64,000 nucleotides of DNA, from the NCBI GenBank assembly GCA_023853785.1, contig JAJIRX010000557.1, positions 434,001 to 498,000 on the forward strand, read 5' to 3'. This DNA is from Psilocybe azurescens (Eukaryota > Basidiomycota > Agaricomycetes > Agaricales > Agrocybaceae). Positions 12,432-25,242 of the stretch are shown one piece after another; the first letter of the stretch is position 1; every line of letters starts with the position of its first letter. Both the position numbers and the translations under genes were made by a program. The notes under the pieces were generated by a model that did not search any database, had not been told where the DNA came from, and saw only the letters and a list, made by a program, of their open reading frames with translations.

Positions 12432-12812
12432 TAACCAAGGAGCGAGTTGGGAGAGAGAGTTCTCGACAGGCGAAAGGATCTTGGACTTGGGTCTCTTTTA
12501 GAGCCCCTTCAATCTTTATCGTACACATGGTCTCCGACATGAGATTGCGGGGTCGGCTGATACCAAAGATAGATTCGGAAGAAGTTATGAGTGTAATCAG
12601 CGAGACTAGATTAGTAGTAAGTGTGCGAGCAAGACATACTGTGAGAAACTTGTTGGAAAACCGTCACATTTATTGCCACGCTGAATCAACTTGAACTGCG
12701 CACAAACAGGCAGCAAACTCCTGGAACTTCTAAATCAACCTTATAGGCTCTCACGTCAGTGACGCATGCCGGAGGCCGACCATGTTGGCTTGAATTATTA
12801 TACGATTTCCAT
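12432..12812. other. Intergenic region upstream of the permease
   Basis: Between the thiolase stop (12813) and the permease ATG (12431), both on the minus strand. It should contain the permease promoter and thiolase terminator. No distinct motif was recognised. Confidence 0.4.
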
Positions 12813-14295
<1,483 letters not shown>

Positions 14296-14693
14296 GGCAC
14301 GAGCAAGAAATGGGGTAAGTATACGGGAAGAAGAGGATGTTAATCGCGATAAGAGCATTCCGCCTTTTTATTTCAAACGAATATGGCGGACTTGGGTGTA
14401 TGTTAGGTAAAATTTATGATACGACACAATGATTTGTTAATCTCGTTCAAGTCGCACCACCCCGGATTGCTTGATGGCTTACGGTGGTTTACCTGGTTCT
14501 CAAACTCGCGCAATGCGTATTGCAAACTATCGACTTATATGCACGTACAGTCCCGGTTAGGGAATTGACATATGTTTTAGCCGGCTTTCTCGACCAAAGG
14601 GGACCGACACAACCGCTTAATAAATGTTATTCTTTGCAGCCATCCCCGACTTTGGGGGTTAGATTAGTAAACAAGCACGGGCATAGGTCTTGA
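14296..14693. other. Intergenic region upstream of the thiolase gene
   Basis: Lies between the ATG10 stop and the thiolase ATG, both minus strand. No gene or RNA was recognised. Confidence 0.4.
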
Positions 14694-15351
14694 TTACAGA
14701 TTAACAACGGCGCCAACGATCATAAGCCAAAGCTCCATCCATCGGAGATGCCTCGTTTCCTCATTCCAGTCCGATTGTTCGACTTCCGCCAAAAACTCAC
14801 CAACAGCAGCATCGGTTTCACAAGGGTGAAAATACCAACACGGAGTACCCAGGGTGGGATGTTCACCTTGGGACAGTACGGGAAATGATAACGATGGAAA
14901 AGAAAGAGCAAAACTAGTCGCTTCCGATCCACCCGGCAGCTCCATTTTGAATAGCGAAGTTTGCAAAATTTCATTTAAGGACAGAGGTGTACCATCTACA
15001 GATAAAGGGTGAGGTAGTTGGAGGAACAGAGACGGACTGAAACACACTGGTATCGTGAATAGTAAAATAAAAAGCAGGTACACTGAAAGACGCAGAGTAA
15101 ACAATGAACTCTTGCACAGTAAGGGGAGCAGGCGCCGGGTGAGCAGATGCAGGATCATCCGTTTCAAGCCCCACTTCATCTTCGCCTTCTAATTCGAGCA
15201 TAGTGGAAGGATATTGTGGTATTTTGAAAACATGGGTGGATGTACGAGTCAGGTATCCGTATCCCGTACGATGGCCATCTGCCCAAGACCAGTGGGGATG
15301 GCGACGAGCAAACGCCCTGCAGGCCAACACGAAGTCACTCCGAGAGAGCAT
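14694..15351 (-). CDS. ATG10: Autophagy E2-like enzyme Atg10
   Basis: E2-like enzyme that conjugates Atg12 to Atg5 in autophagosome formation. Two exons, about 201 residues. Exon 1 begins MLSRSDFVLACRAFARRHPH and contains GYGYLTRT and EFIVYSASFSVPAFYF, matching the conserved Atg10 core. A GTGTGT...CTGTAG intron (near 15045-14992) joins HDT to NGTPLSLNEIL. Exon 2 carries the family signature GEHPTLGTPCWYFHPCET, with the catalytic Cys in HPC at about residue 160, and ends MELWLMIVGAVVNL. I chose ATG 15351 because the 5' open frame beyond it does not match the family start. The gene is divergent from eS1, with starts only 142 bp apart. Confidence 0.9.
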
Positions 15352-15493
15352 GATGTGACTGTGACAGTTCCTGGGAAATGCGTGATGCAGTTTAAGAAAA
15401 TAAGGTTTCAAGCCACAGGCATAACACGACCAAATCACCAAAACTTGCTACAGCCATTCCGTTCGTTCTCAAGGCCGTCGGTACTCATCAAGC

Positions 15494-16491
15494 ATGGCTG
15501 TAGGAAAGGTTAGTCGTCATCGTCATAATATTCCTGTTCTCTAGTCTCATTAAGTTTTTCAGAACAAGCGCCTTTCAAAAGGCAAGAAGGGTATCAAGAA
15601 AAAGGTCGTCGACCCCTTCTCTCGAAAGGGTATGCAAGTCCAACTCTCCGTCGACTTCATGTGCTTATATTACGTGCTTCGTAGATTGGTACGACATCAA
15701 GGCCCCATCGATTTTCGATGTCCGAAATGTTGGAAAGACCCTTGCTAACAGGTCTCAGGGATTGAGTGCGTCCGCTTACTTATATTTTGTTAATCGCCTA
15801 ATTTATCTTGTATCTTGTATCGCAGAAAACGCCAACGACTCACTGAAAGGTCGTATTGTCGAATTCTCCCTCGCTGACCTTAACAAGGAAGAGGAACAGT
15901 CCTTCCGTAAAATTAAACTGCGCATCGACGACATCCAGGGCAAGAACTGCCTCACCAACTTCCACGGAATGGATTTCACCTCCGACAAACTCCGTTCGCT
16001 TGTTCGCAAGTGGCAAACCCTCATCGAGGCCCATGTTGACGTCAAGACAACCGACGGCTACCTCCTCCGCCTCTTCGCTATTGGTTTCACCAAGCGCCGC
16101 CCATCTCAGGTCCGCAAGACCACTTACGCTCAATCGAGTCAGATTCGGGAGATCAGGAAGAAGATGTTCGAGATCATGACTCGCGAGGCCACCACGTGTG
16201 ACCTTAAGGAGCTCGTCCAGAAATTCCTCCCTGAAGCTATCGGTCGTGAGATCGAGAAGGCTTCGCGCAGCATCTACCCCCTCCAAAACGTCTACGTCCG
16301 CAAGGCTAAGATTCTCAAAGCCCCCAAGTTTGACGTCTCCAAACTGCTCGAACTCCACGGCGAATCGACAGACGTATGTATCTATGTTTTCTGTTATCTT
16401 GGCCTTGACTAATATTTTAAAATTTAAACAGGAGACAGGGACAAGGGTCGCTAAAGAGTTCAAGGAGCCTGAGATTCTTGAGTCTGTGTAG
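15494..16491 (+). CDS. RPS1: 40S ribosomal protein eS1 (S3aE)
   Basis: Small-subunit ribosomal protein. Five exons: MAVGK | [20 protein letters not shown]... | [19 protein letters not shown]... | [20 protein letters not shown]... | [19 protein letters not shown]. Introns are at about 15509-15562, 15630-15684, 15776-15825 and 16375-16431. Length (about 256 aa) and ends are as expected for eS1. The main exon is rich in C-ending codons, consistent with high expression, unlike most neighbours. The reading frame is clean throughout. The first intron sits five codons into the gene, common in basidiomycete ribosomal protein genes. Confidence 0.97.
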
Positions 16492-16820
16492 ATCTTTGTT
16501 GTAGTCGGTTTTTTTACATGCTCCTTTATTATGCAACACCACATCAATATGCATTAAACTATATGAGCTTTAAGACTCAGTAGAGAGCCGTCCCATCAGT
16601 GTTCGCCGTTATAGGTTTCAGTCCATTCGAAAACTTATCTCTTTTCTATCATGTATAATATTGCTTTCGGATCTGTACAGGCGTTGTCAGGACGGATATG
16701 ACCTGCGGGATTACCTTTACGCATCAAAAATGATCGGATTGGGCTACCAGTCATACAGTTTTCCCAAAATCTGGAAATCATATTCTACCATAACCTACCC
16801 TAGAATTCGAATTCTAAAAA

Positions 16821-17534
16821 ATGGCCGACGTTGAACTAATCAAAAGCCGTCTCACAGCCCACCCTGATTTCCCTAAGAAAGTTGGTCTATTTATTTTCAT
16901 TCTTACCAATCCAGCTGACTTCTCTCATTTAGGGCATCGTCTTTCTTGATATCTTCCCCATCCTGCGGGACCCTTTCGTTTTCGAGACTCTTGTCACACA
17001 CTTCGTCCAACATATCACTTCGCATACCATTGGACTATCGGAGACCGAAAAAGTGGATGTTATCGTCGGTCTTGACGCGAGAGGTTTCTTGTTTGGCCCG
17101 ATTATTGCGTTAAGACTAGGTGCTGCTTTTGTACCCGTCAGGAAAGCAGGAAAACTTCCTGGAGCATGCATTAGTGCAAGCTACGAGAAGGAGTACGGCA
17201 CAGTACGCTTAACGTTTATTGATTCCACTCTACGCAAATCAACTGATGTTCTTGTTCATAAGGATTCATTCGAGATGCAAGCAGATGCGATCAAGCCAGG
17301 CCAAACTGTTGTTGTTATCGACGATCTAATCGCCACAGGTACGAATAACAGACCAAAGCGACTCGATTCACTGACGACTGTACCGCAGGTGGATCTGCTA
17401 AAGCTGCAGGTGAACTGGTCGCTAAGCAAGGAGGAAAGACGCTTGAATATCTCTTTGTTATCGAGCTCATGTTCCTCCAAGCTGCCTCTAAGCTTGATGC
17501 TCCTGTATATTCCATCGTGAAAAGTGATGATTGA
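16821..17534 (+). CDS. APT1: Adenine phosphoribosyltransferase
   Basis: Salvages adenine with PRPP to AMP in the cytosol. Starts MADVELIKSRLTAHPDFPKK; exons join through GTTGGT...TTTAG (16882-16932), GTACGC...CATAAG (about 17202-17260) and GTACGA...CCGCAG (about 17340-17388). Diagnostic motifs: VIVGLDARGFLFGPIIAL, LGAAFVPVRKAGKLPG, and the PRPP-binding VVVIDDLIATGGSA, which is split by the last intron. Ends SKLDAPVYSIVKSDD at TGA 17532-17534. About 180 residues, the usual size. It is tail-to-tail with the GH47 gene, only 24 bp between stop codons. Confidence 0.95.
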
Positions 17535-17558
17535 GGACCTATCACGGATAAAAAGATC

Positions 17559-20500
17559 TCAAACCAATAGACGGGTGTTTATTAGTGGATGACCGTTGAT
17601 ATACAATATGCGATTTGGATCTTTTGGATGTTCCTCCTCCGCTTCTATGGGTACATACCCAGGATCGTCAGGTCCCAAACTTGGTTGATTTTGTAATGCC
17701 ACCATGATCTGGGTTGATTTCATGCTTTCTGTCAAGATCAACAGTTCTTCGAAAGCATCCCCGCTTTCTTGGGTAACAGGACCACTGCGACACCTGAAAG
17801 ATCACCCGCTGCTTCCAATTCATCGCTATTCGCAGTGGGGTTGATGGAAGCTTCCTCGTCGCTGATGATAATCACTCCGACTGCCGAGGCGTCGCGGGCA
17901 TTGATCACTTTCTCCAAAAGGTACATTCTCCTCGGTGAATAATCAATACGCTGTGAGTATAGGGTCGCTCGTATGGATCACACCCGTGTGTGTTTTCAGG
18001 ATCCCTTAGGACGGGTGCACCTTCGGCACTTCGTATCTGTGGAATGTTGCTCATGGAGTCGAGAGCAACATGAGAAGACAGGTCCGCTCCAAACTTCGCG
18101 GTGTAAGCAGTAACGGAAATGTCGATACCTCCCTTGCTGAAAAGATTGTTCGGTATTTGGACCATGGGATCCATCTGCGCGGTGAATAATCTCAGACTGA
18201 CTTCAGGCTCCCGTCTGTGTAATTCGTCTTGGGCAATGTTGGTATCTCCTCCTGAAGGAAAAACTGTCGAATCATTAATATAAACCAATTGGCCCGGTCG
18301 GACAGCATAGTGTCCCACTGAATCTGCGTAAGAATGGAACATGCTTAGAAATAATAATAAAAGCTTACGTTTCCTGATATCATAGCCTTGACCATCGAGG
18401 CGTTGGACAATCTGTGTTCGAATGCCGGATACATTGTGAATTATATATCCGTCTTGTTGAACCCCAAGCTTGAGCAAACTGGGGCTCAGATCCTCGGGGA
18501 CGCTTTTTCCGTTCCCAGCCAGAATAAATTCGTAACTCTGATTCACAGTATCAACAAGCATCCTGAATATTCAATACAATTTGAACATACGTAAGGATCG
18601 ACTTTAGGCCTCTCACACCAACCATCTGGGGACCAGTACTGTTTGTCGATAAAGCTTGGAGCTAGGCCGACTAACTGGCGAGCATAGTCAATATCCGGTC
18701 GTGATCTGATTCCTTGAACTAGGCCTGACCCAGGCCTTTTGTTCCGGTGATCTAACGTTGTGATTATCGGTGCATAGGTTGGGCATTGGTGGTCCTCAAT
18801 CTTCCGTGATCGCTTTCGTGCAGAGGGTATCGGTTTCATATGCTCTTGCCCGAGTGATAAAATGTGGCCTTCGGTGGTAAAAACATAATTAGAATCGTCG
18901 TTGTGAATAGGATTCTCCTCATCAAAAGGAGATACAAATACTAATAATGGGAATTAGTATAATTCTGAATTTACGTCACTCAGAATCGAACCTTTAAAGT
19001 TTCCGAGAGGGCAAACGATTCCATTCTGTCATCGCGCTTATTTGTGCGGAGATCTTGGATGCCAGCCAATCCACAATGAACCTTAGCGCGCGTTGTAATG
19101 TCGAAAAGAACTCTTTCTCCAACTTCTAAATAGAAAGGGTCGCGTGTAGCCTATTTAAAAAATCAGGAACATCGCATATTGATAATGATAGATACAGAAG
19201 ACTTACGCGATATAGATACCAAGTAGATTCAATAAATTCTGTTGGAAATTTTTAACTTTTTGTGATTAAGCCTGAGCGACAAACTCACCCGGTCGTAATG
19301 GGTATGAATGAGACGTAGCTTGCTTGTAGTTTGTATCATACACTTCGGGAAGGCCCGAGTGTTGTCTCCACAAATTATAATCTGAGAGGTGTTAATATAT
19401 GCGAAAAGAGATAAAAAAGCTACACACAGATCATGTGCAATTTGATTGCATTTTGTACATCGCCGGCCAGAACCTGTAGCCCAGGCCAGAAAGCCGACAG
19501 CGAATCGATTGTGTTATATGCGGCATCGCCACTATGCATATTCACCGTGCGATACTGAAGTTAGAAACATTAGTTAGACCCTTGAGAAGAAGACGTGTAA
19601 TATTACTGAATGTCCGTCTTTGGTTCTGGCGAATCGCATTATAGCTGCATACGCATCGTCCCAAACATCAAGAAATTCTATTTCCCCTGATAGAAAAGAG
19701 TCAACACATTGCATATAAGAGTTGTGAAAACGCGACTTACCACTCATAATGTACCATTTCAAGGCATATTCGTAGAAAGAATCCATTCCCGCTCCAATGC
19801 CTGTGGTCTCGGGGTGTGTCCATGCCTTCGGATATTCTGCATTCGTTTCAATGTAATTCGTACAGAACAGTATGACTTACGCCTGTCCATGTGTTGATAG
19901 TGTTCCCGACCAAGTCAATGTCTGATTTACGATTCCATATGCCAAAGAAAGCCTGAAGAACTTCAATTTAGGAACACTACACGATGAACAATGATCTACC
20001 TTGTAAGCCGCCTTTTCAAAGCGACCGTCACCGGTCAAGCGACTGAGCGTTGCAAATTCCAAGATCAAAGAACCTGCGCCAGCAGTACCTGGTGATCCAG
20101 TTTAGTTAATACGCGACCACAGATAAAGTCGCTGACATACAGGTCTCCAATGATTCGCCCTTGGCGATCCCATGCCGAAGATTGATCTAGAGTAATATAA
20201 GCGAAATTGTATATCATTAGGATTGGAGAATAGGCACCCTAGCGTATGGGAGTCCTGTAGGGGTTGAAAAGGCCGGCAACAGCCGCTTCCCAAGATCGTG
20301 TGCCAGGGAAAGAAGTTCGCCTCGATACCATGGTAGATGGAATGGCTGCCCAGTCTGATTGGCGAATATGTGTCCAGAGAGAAGGCCACCAAGGACGCGT
20401 ATTGTTGTTTCAAATACTTGAGGTTTGGTATTGACGTCGAACGATACCCATTCGATGACATTCCTCACTGCCTTTTCAAAACCTTGGCGATCATCCAGTA

Positions 20501-21053
20501 CGACCAGGGTATCAAGAACATCAATGAGAGTTAGCGAGAAATTGCCTGCAACGTCATTGGCAGCATAATTGGCTCTGGGATTGGCGTCAATCTACAGGAA
20601 ACAATACTAGCTCCAGTGAGACACACGTACACATTAGCCCAGTCTGGCCCTTGCCCTGAGCATGATAACGGCGTGAGCTTAGAAAATCTAGATAAGTGAC
20701 CGTCAGATTAAGGCAGAGATGACCCGCAAACCTCGTCCAATGGAAACGCTAATAAACGTCAGCTGCACTCGGGACAAAGGTGATACTCTTGAGTGTAACC
20801 CACGTACCAAATGTCATATAATTATCGAATCCGTGGTACCAGAGCTCCCGCGTTTTCTCGCTTCGAGGTTGTTAGAAAGGCCAGAGTCAAGGAGTCTTAG
20901 ATCATACCGAGCGGCTAATTTCCGTTGCGAAGTCCAACCAGACGAGCCCTTCAGAGGGCTCGATGCATCCGTCGCGTGAAACCATCGGGATCCATTAAAA
21001 GCAAGAAGGCCAACAACTAGAAGACACTCTGGCCAGTAGCTTCCCCACTTCAT
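17559..21053 (-). CDS. ER degradation-enhancing alpha-mannosidase-like protein (GH47, EDEM/Mnl1 type) with PA domain
   Basis: Acts in ER-associated degradation by trimming mannose from misfolded glycoproteins. Starts [20 protein letters not shown] (ATG 21053), a signal-anchor-like hydrophobic N-terminus. GH47 core motifs are in order: [102 protein letters not shown], and [10 protein letters not shown] with the conserved TEGH. The C-terminal part ([11 protein letters not shown]..., [17 protein letters not shown]) is a protease-associated domain, as in EDEM3 and fungal Mnl1. About sixteen short introns. No KDEL-type tail; it ends INTRLLV. Two apparent one-base losses interrupt the PA domain: a T run (+ AAAA 17916-17919) and a G run (+ CCCC 17759-17762); restoring one base in each gives continuous sequence. 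Confidence 0.88.
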
Positions 21054-21287
21054 GGGAGGCAAGGCCTGAGAGGAAAGAGTGTACAAGATACACCGGGGTA
21101 ATGAGAACGGAGAGAGGTTATGTAGTACTGGACTTACTCACCTCAGATATAGTAATCGACTGTCGTGGCATACACGGGCATCAATCCCGTCAAGCCGATT
21201 CATCAGGTGATCTGACGCGTTATGTCTCTTACAAAAGTTATATTGACAATCTTTCTTCAAGTCCCTCAACATCACTCTTGATTCAAT

Positions 21288-22529
21288 ATGGCATCGATAG
21301 CTGATATCTCCCAAGTACTTGGTGACTACATGCTCAAAGGATGGGTAACTCTTGAATTATTCCATCACAAAGTCACTTCTGATATCCGTTTAGGTATTGA
21401 CCGATCAGTCATGCCCGACACCGGGATGCGCTGTTCCTCTCGTACGATCTCCTTCAGGCAGAACTCCCATAACGACGATATGTGCGAAATGTGGCACTGG
21501 AAACCCTTCTTGTACGACTCAAAGCTTGTAATCATACATATTCCTCGGCTAACGATGGCATAAAGCATCTCAATCACAGAATGCTGCTCTTGCATCGCCA
21601 TCCAACGACTCAACGGAATCACAGCAGTCGAGATCATCAACTCCGCCAACAGAATTCTCTGAAGCCCCAGGCTCTCCAGTTTTTGTGCCCATTCAGGAAT
21701 CCGAAGAAACCAGACGTCGTCGCGCGCAGTCGGATCAAGCATCTTCAGAAATCGGAAACAGACTTTTGAAAGGTTGGGCAATGCTAGGTGATGAATGCCC
21801 CAATGCCACTTGCTATGGTGTTCCGCTTGTTCGACCTCCCAAATCAGGTGGAGAGAGAGATCCAAGGAAGGTATGTTTGTTTATCAAGCAGCTTTCAATG
21901 GGCCGTTCTTCATACAGACCGTATAGGAATGCGTGATCTGTGGAAATGTTTATGTCTCGGAGATAGATTGGGCGGGAAGAGAGACTTTAGTTCCTCAGAA
22001 AACCAAGGCGAGTGTCCCCACGGATGATAGTGTTCGAAGCCAGGCGGGTAGCTCTCAAGCCCGGGTCCCACCATCCCCGATCTCAAACCAAGTGCGTTTT
22101 TTTTTCCTGCTTCGATCGATCTGCCTTCGACGTATATGTAATACCCAGGAAAAGCACTCCTTCTCTTCTCCGTTCGGGCATCAACTCGAAGAGAAGGATC
22201 CTGCACAGGTTTGCTTTTCCAGCTATATGTGCTGCTCCAGTTGTTGACGCATGCAGACACAGACACAACTGCCTTTGCCTCAAGTTCCACACTCTTCCTC
22301 TGGCTTTGAACTTAAACCAAAGGAAACCGCCGTTCGGACGGAAATAATTTATAATGAAACCTCGCAGTCTTTGCGAGCGTCCTTGCACACACTGTCCAAC
22401 AGGTTGACGTCTCTGACCTCATATCCAACTCTAGAGCCAGGTGCCATTGGTTTGACGGCAGATGCCATAGCGAAGGTAGCTCAGGCGCTTGTACAGATGA
22501 AAGAATTAGAACGTGTCCAGAATCGCTGA
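21288..22529 (+). CDS. Protein with two ZNRD2 (Sjogren/scleroderma autoantigen 1, p27) zinc ribbons
   Basis: Starts MASIADISQVLGDYMLKGW. After a GTAACT...TTTAG intron the first zinc ribbon reads LTDQSCPTPGCAVPLVRS...TTICAKCGTG. A linker rich in Ser/Thr/Glu leads to a second ribbon, IGNRLLKGWAMLGDECPNAT...CYGVPLVRP, joined over GTATGT...TATAG to ECVICGNVY. Both have the LLKGW-x(4-6)-CPxxxCxxPLVR...CxxCG pattern of the family. Two further introns lead to a C-terminal helix ending VAQALVQMKELERVQNR. The human p27 homologue has a single ribbon; molecular function is unsettled. Divergent from the GH47 gene with 234 bp between starts. Confidence 0.85.
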
Positions 22530-22854
22530 AACACTTGCGTACTGGAAGCTGATATCTGTGCTTTGCTTGTAGTCGACATAACTTTAAACTTTGTCCTAGT
22601 AGGCAGAGAGTGGTGCCATGTTAATGACCCAGGTATAAAACAAAGAAGTCCGAAGTTTGTGCCTCAAGGCTCCATGAAAACTTGTTTTTATGGTGCGTGC
22701 GAGTAAGCTGCTGTAAGCTGGTTATCGTGTAACTCTAACAAATCGAGTGCTCGCACATGGCTTCCTCGTGCCCTTTGTATTCACTTCTCTAGTAAGTGGT
22801 AACGACCCAAATCACGCCAGCAATGGTTCTGTCTACCCTCCATCATCATCAGTC
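22530..22854. other. Possible 5' region of the repeat-protein gene
   Basis: No sure gene. An ATG at 22757 with a GTAAGT...TCATCAG intron candidate could be a first exon of the next gene, but the resulting frame soon stops. An in-frame extension upstream of ATG 22855 lacks an ATG. Confidence 0.3.
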
Positions 22855-25099
22855 ATGGCGCCACTATTTCCCTTCCTCACGAATTTGAAGAACGACAATC
22901 AACAAAGCAACGAAAAAGCGACTTCACAATCTCAAGCTCACAGGGACATGGGAAATGATGCGTCATCGAAGAAAAAATTGAGAAAACCCGGTCCTAATCG
23001 CATTGTAACAAATATGTCCAAATCAAATCTAGTCGAACCCCAGGTTCTCAAGACGTCCCAAGCGCCTGATCTTGCATCGAACCATGGCCTGGAGGTCTGT
23101 TTAATATATTCTACCAGCTATCTATTTTGTTTTACTGAGTTCCGTATCAAAATACAGAACAATTCATCAAACCAGATGCAACACGATTTGCGCCAACGGC
23201 CTACCTTACCCCTCCCTATTCGCCGAGTCATGATGACCCGATTAAATATCCACCATTAGCAAACAGTATAATCAGCGGTCATTTCCTCTCAGAAGGGTCT
23301 CGTTATCCCCAATTCACGCCATCTCAGTTCACGCCATCTCAGGCCAGATCGTGGACTGTACCTTCGGTCCGCAGAGCATCCTTTCCGGAAGAAGAGGCCT
23401 ATGAAGAAGAGATCGAGGATGAAAGTTGGGTTAATAATCAGACCCAATCTTCTCACAACCTAGCTAGACACATGAGGGATCCTAGAATATCTGTGGCACC
23501 TACGGCGGCAACCGTTGGCCAAGACGAGACGTTTCACGACCATGAACAACTTGGCTACCAACCAACGCACATGTGGAGACAAGAAACTGGGGTACGCCGA
23601 CAGTGACACTCATCAATGAGCTGACGATTAAAACCAGTGCACAGGATGGTCCATTTGGTACACAAGAAATCGACGAGAATGTCGCCAGAAGACAACGGTC
23701 TCAACGGAGTAATCGACCACAAGAAATTGGTGAGGGTGTCGGTACACAAGGAATGGACCAGAATGTCGCCAGAAGACAAGGGTCTCAACGGAGCAATCGA
23801 CCGCAAGAAATCAATGACAGTGTCGGTACACAGGGAATGGACCAGAATGTCGCCAGAAGACAACGATCTCAACGGAGTAATCGGCCACAAGAAATTGATG
23901 AGAGTCCCGGTACACAGAGAACCGACCGGGATGTCGCCAGAAGACAAAGGTCTCAACGGAGTAATCGACCACAAGAAATTGATGAGAGTCCCGGTACACA
24001 GGGAATCGACCGGGATGTCGCCAGAAGACAAAGGTCTCAACGGAGTAATCGACCGCAAGAAATTGATGAGAGTCCCGGTACACAGGGAATCGACCGGGAT
24101 GTCGCCAGAAGACAAAGGTCGCAACGAAGTAATCGACCACAAGAAATCGATGAGAGTGCCGGTACACAAGGAATCGCTGGGAGTGTCGTCAGAAGACAAA
24201 GATCCCAACGAGGTAATCAACCACCAGAAACCATCGAGGTAGGTGCAATAAACTGAATGCAAGAGTGTCGCTCATGGACGAACGAAGGCTACTGTTTTCG
24301 AAAGAGATTATGGAAGCGAAGATGATTATGAGCCTGAAATATACAATTATATCGTCCCAGCTGGCCTGAATGTTATCTTTCAGGATGAAGATGGGAACGT
24401 AATTACAAGGTAGGATCGCGTTGTTACGACGAAAATCCCCGATAGTGATATCCAATGGGTTGTAGAGTGGGAAGAAGAACCAGACCGTATGACACTAGCC
24501 ATCCAGTCCGAAGTGCGCCCATAATCGTCCACGACGAATTCGGGAGGGAGCTATATCGGTGAGCTTTTCAATTCTCTAATCTGGAAGCGACAAACTATTG
24601 CTGACCTTCTGGTAGGACAAAACATGTTAGTGCGCCTCCAAAGCCTCGTCCAGACCTCTTCAACACCCATATCACAGGCAAACCCACATGGGACGACTAT
24701 GGTTTTAGGTAAGAATCAACGTTACCATCCATGCATTCCATTAATATCTGAAATTTCTTGGTCATAAAGTTCGGGAGGGAGGATTGGCACACATGATTCT
24801 GGAATACACCAGTATGTAGTTTGCTTTACATTTTAGCCTGTTGTTGACTGTGAAGCAGTCGACCACCGTGGTTATCGACGTCTCCTGGAAGCATGACTTC
24901 TTCCAAATCAACGAAAACTATCATGGTCGATGAAAAAGGAAACCAGATCGTGATGTAGGTCGCTTCACTGTCTCTTTCATATTCAACCAAATCTGTTCAA
25001 AGCAGAAAATCACCAAGTATCAACCGAGAAGGGCCAAGGCGAACAGAAGAACCTCCCATTAACGATATTAGCTACCGAGCTCAAATCGACCACATGTAG
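22855..25099 (+). CDS. Unknown repeat-containing protein
   Basis: N-terminus MAPLFPFLTNLKNDNQQSNE and a Lys-rich KKKLRKPGPNR segment, then an intron (about 23096-23158) and a Pro/Ser/Glu-rich exon with two QFTPSQ units and EEEAYEEEIEDESW (23160-23590). A GTACGC...CACAG intron enters seven 28-residue repeats of the type IDRDVARRQRSQRSNRPQEI (23657-24244). Several short exons follow, carrying three related motifs: NVIFQDEDGNVITR, PIIVHDEFGRELYR and TIMVDEKGNQIV. The stop is at 25097-25099 (ISYRAQIDHM). The joining phase around 23096-23160 does not work cleanly, so either the N-terminal exon or a single base there is wrong. Hydrophilic and probably disordered; no known family. Confidence 0.6.
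23657..24244 (+). repeat. Seven tandem 84-bp coding repeats
   Basis: Seven units of exactly 84 bp start at 23657, 23741, 23825, 23909, 23993, 24077 and 24161, each beginning ggtacaca. Units 4-6 are nearly identical and the outer units more diverged. Each encodes 28 residues with a basic core (VARRQRSQRSNRPQE). Confidence 0.97.
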
Positions 25100-25242
25100 G
25101 ATATCAGCACACCTTCGTCGTGGAAACGATACCAGACCCAGCTCTCGAAAGTTAGCTTGAAGACAAAGAATAATCAATGCGTATTCAGATAACTCAAATG
25201 GCCGAACAATATAAGTTATAACTACCGTCCATGAATTGGATT

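Noticed and set aside
14971..15441. Upstream methionine MVIWSCYACGLKPYFL for ATG10
   Set aside because: The extra 30 residues do not fit the family; MLSRSDFVLA at 15351 gives the usual start.
15840..16547. 235-codon minus-strand ORF
   Set aside because: Mirror of the strongly codon-biased eS1 exon; no independent support.
23555..24262. 235-codon minus-strand and 201-codon plus-strand ORFs over the 84-bp repeats
   Set aside because: Open only because the repeat length is a multiple of three; the other plus frame joins correctly by splicing to conserved flanking exons.
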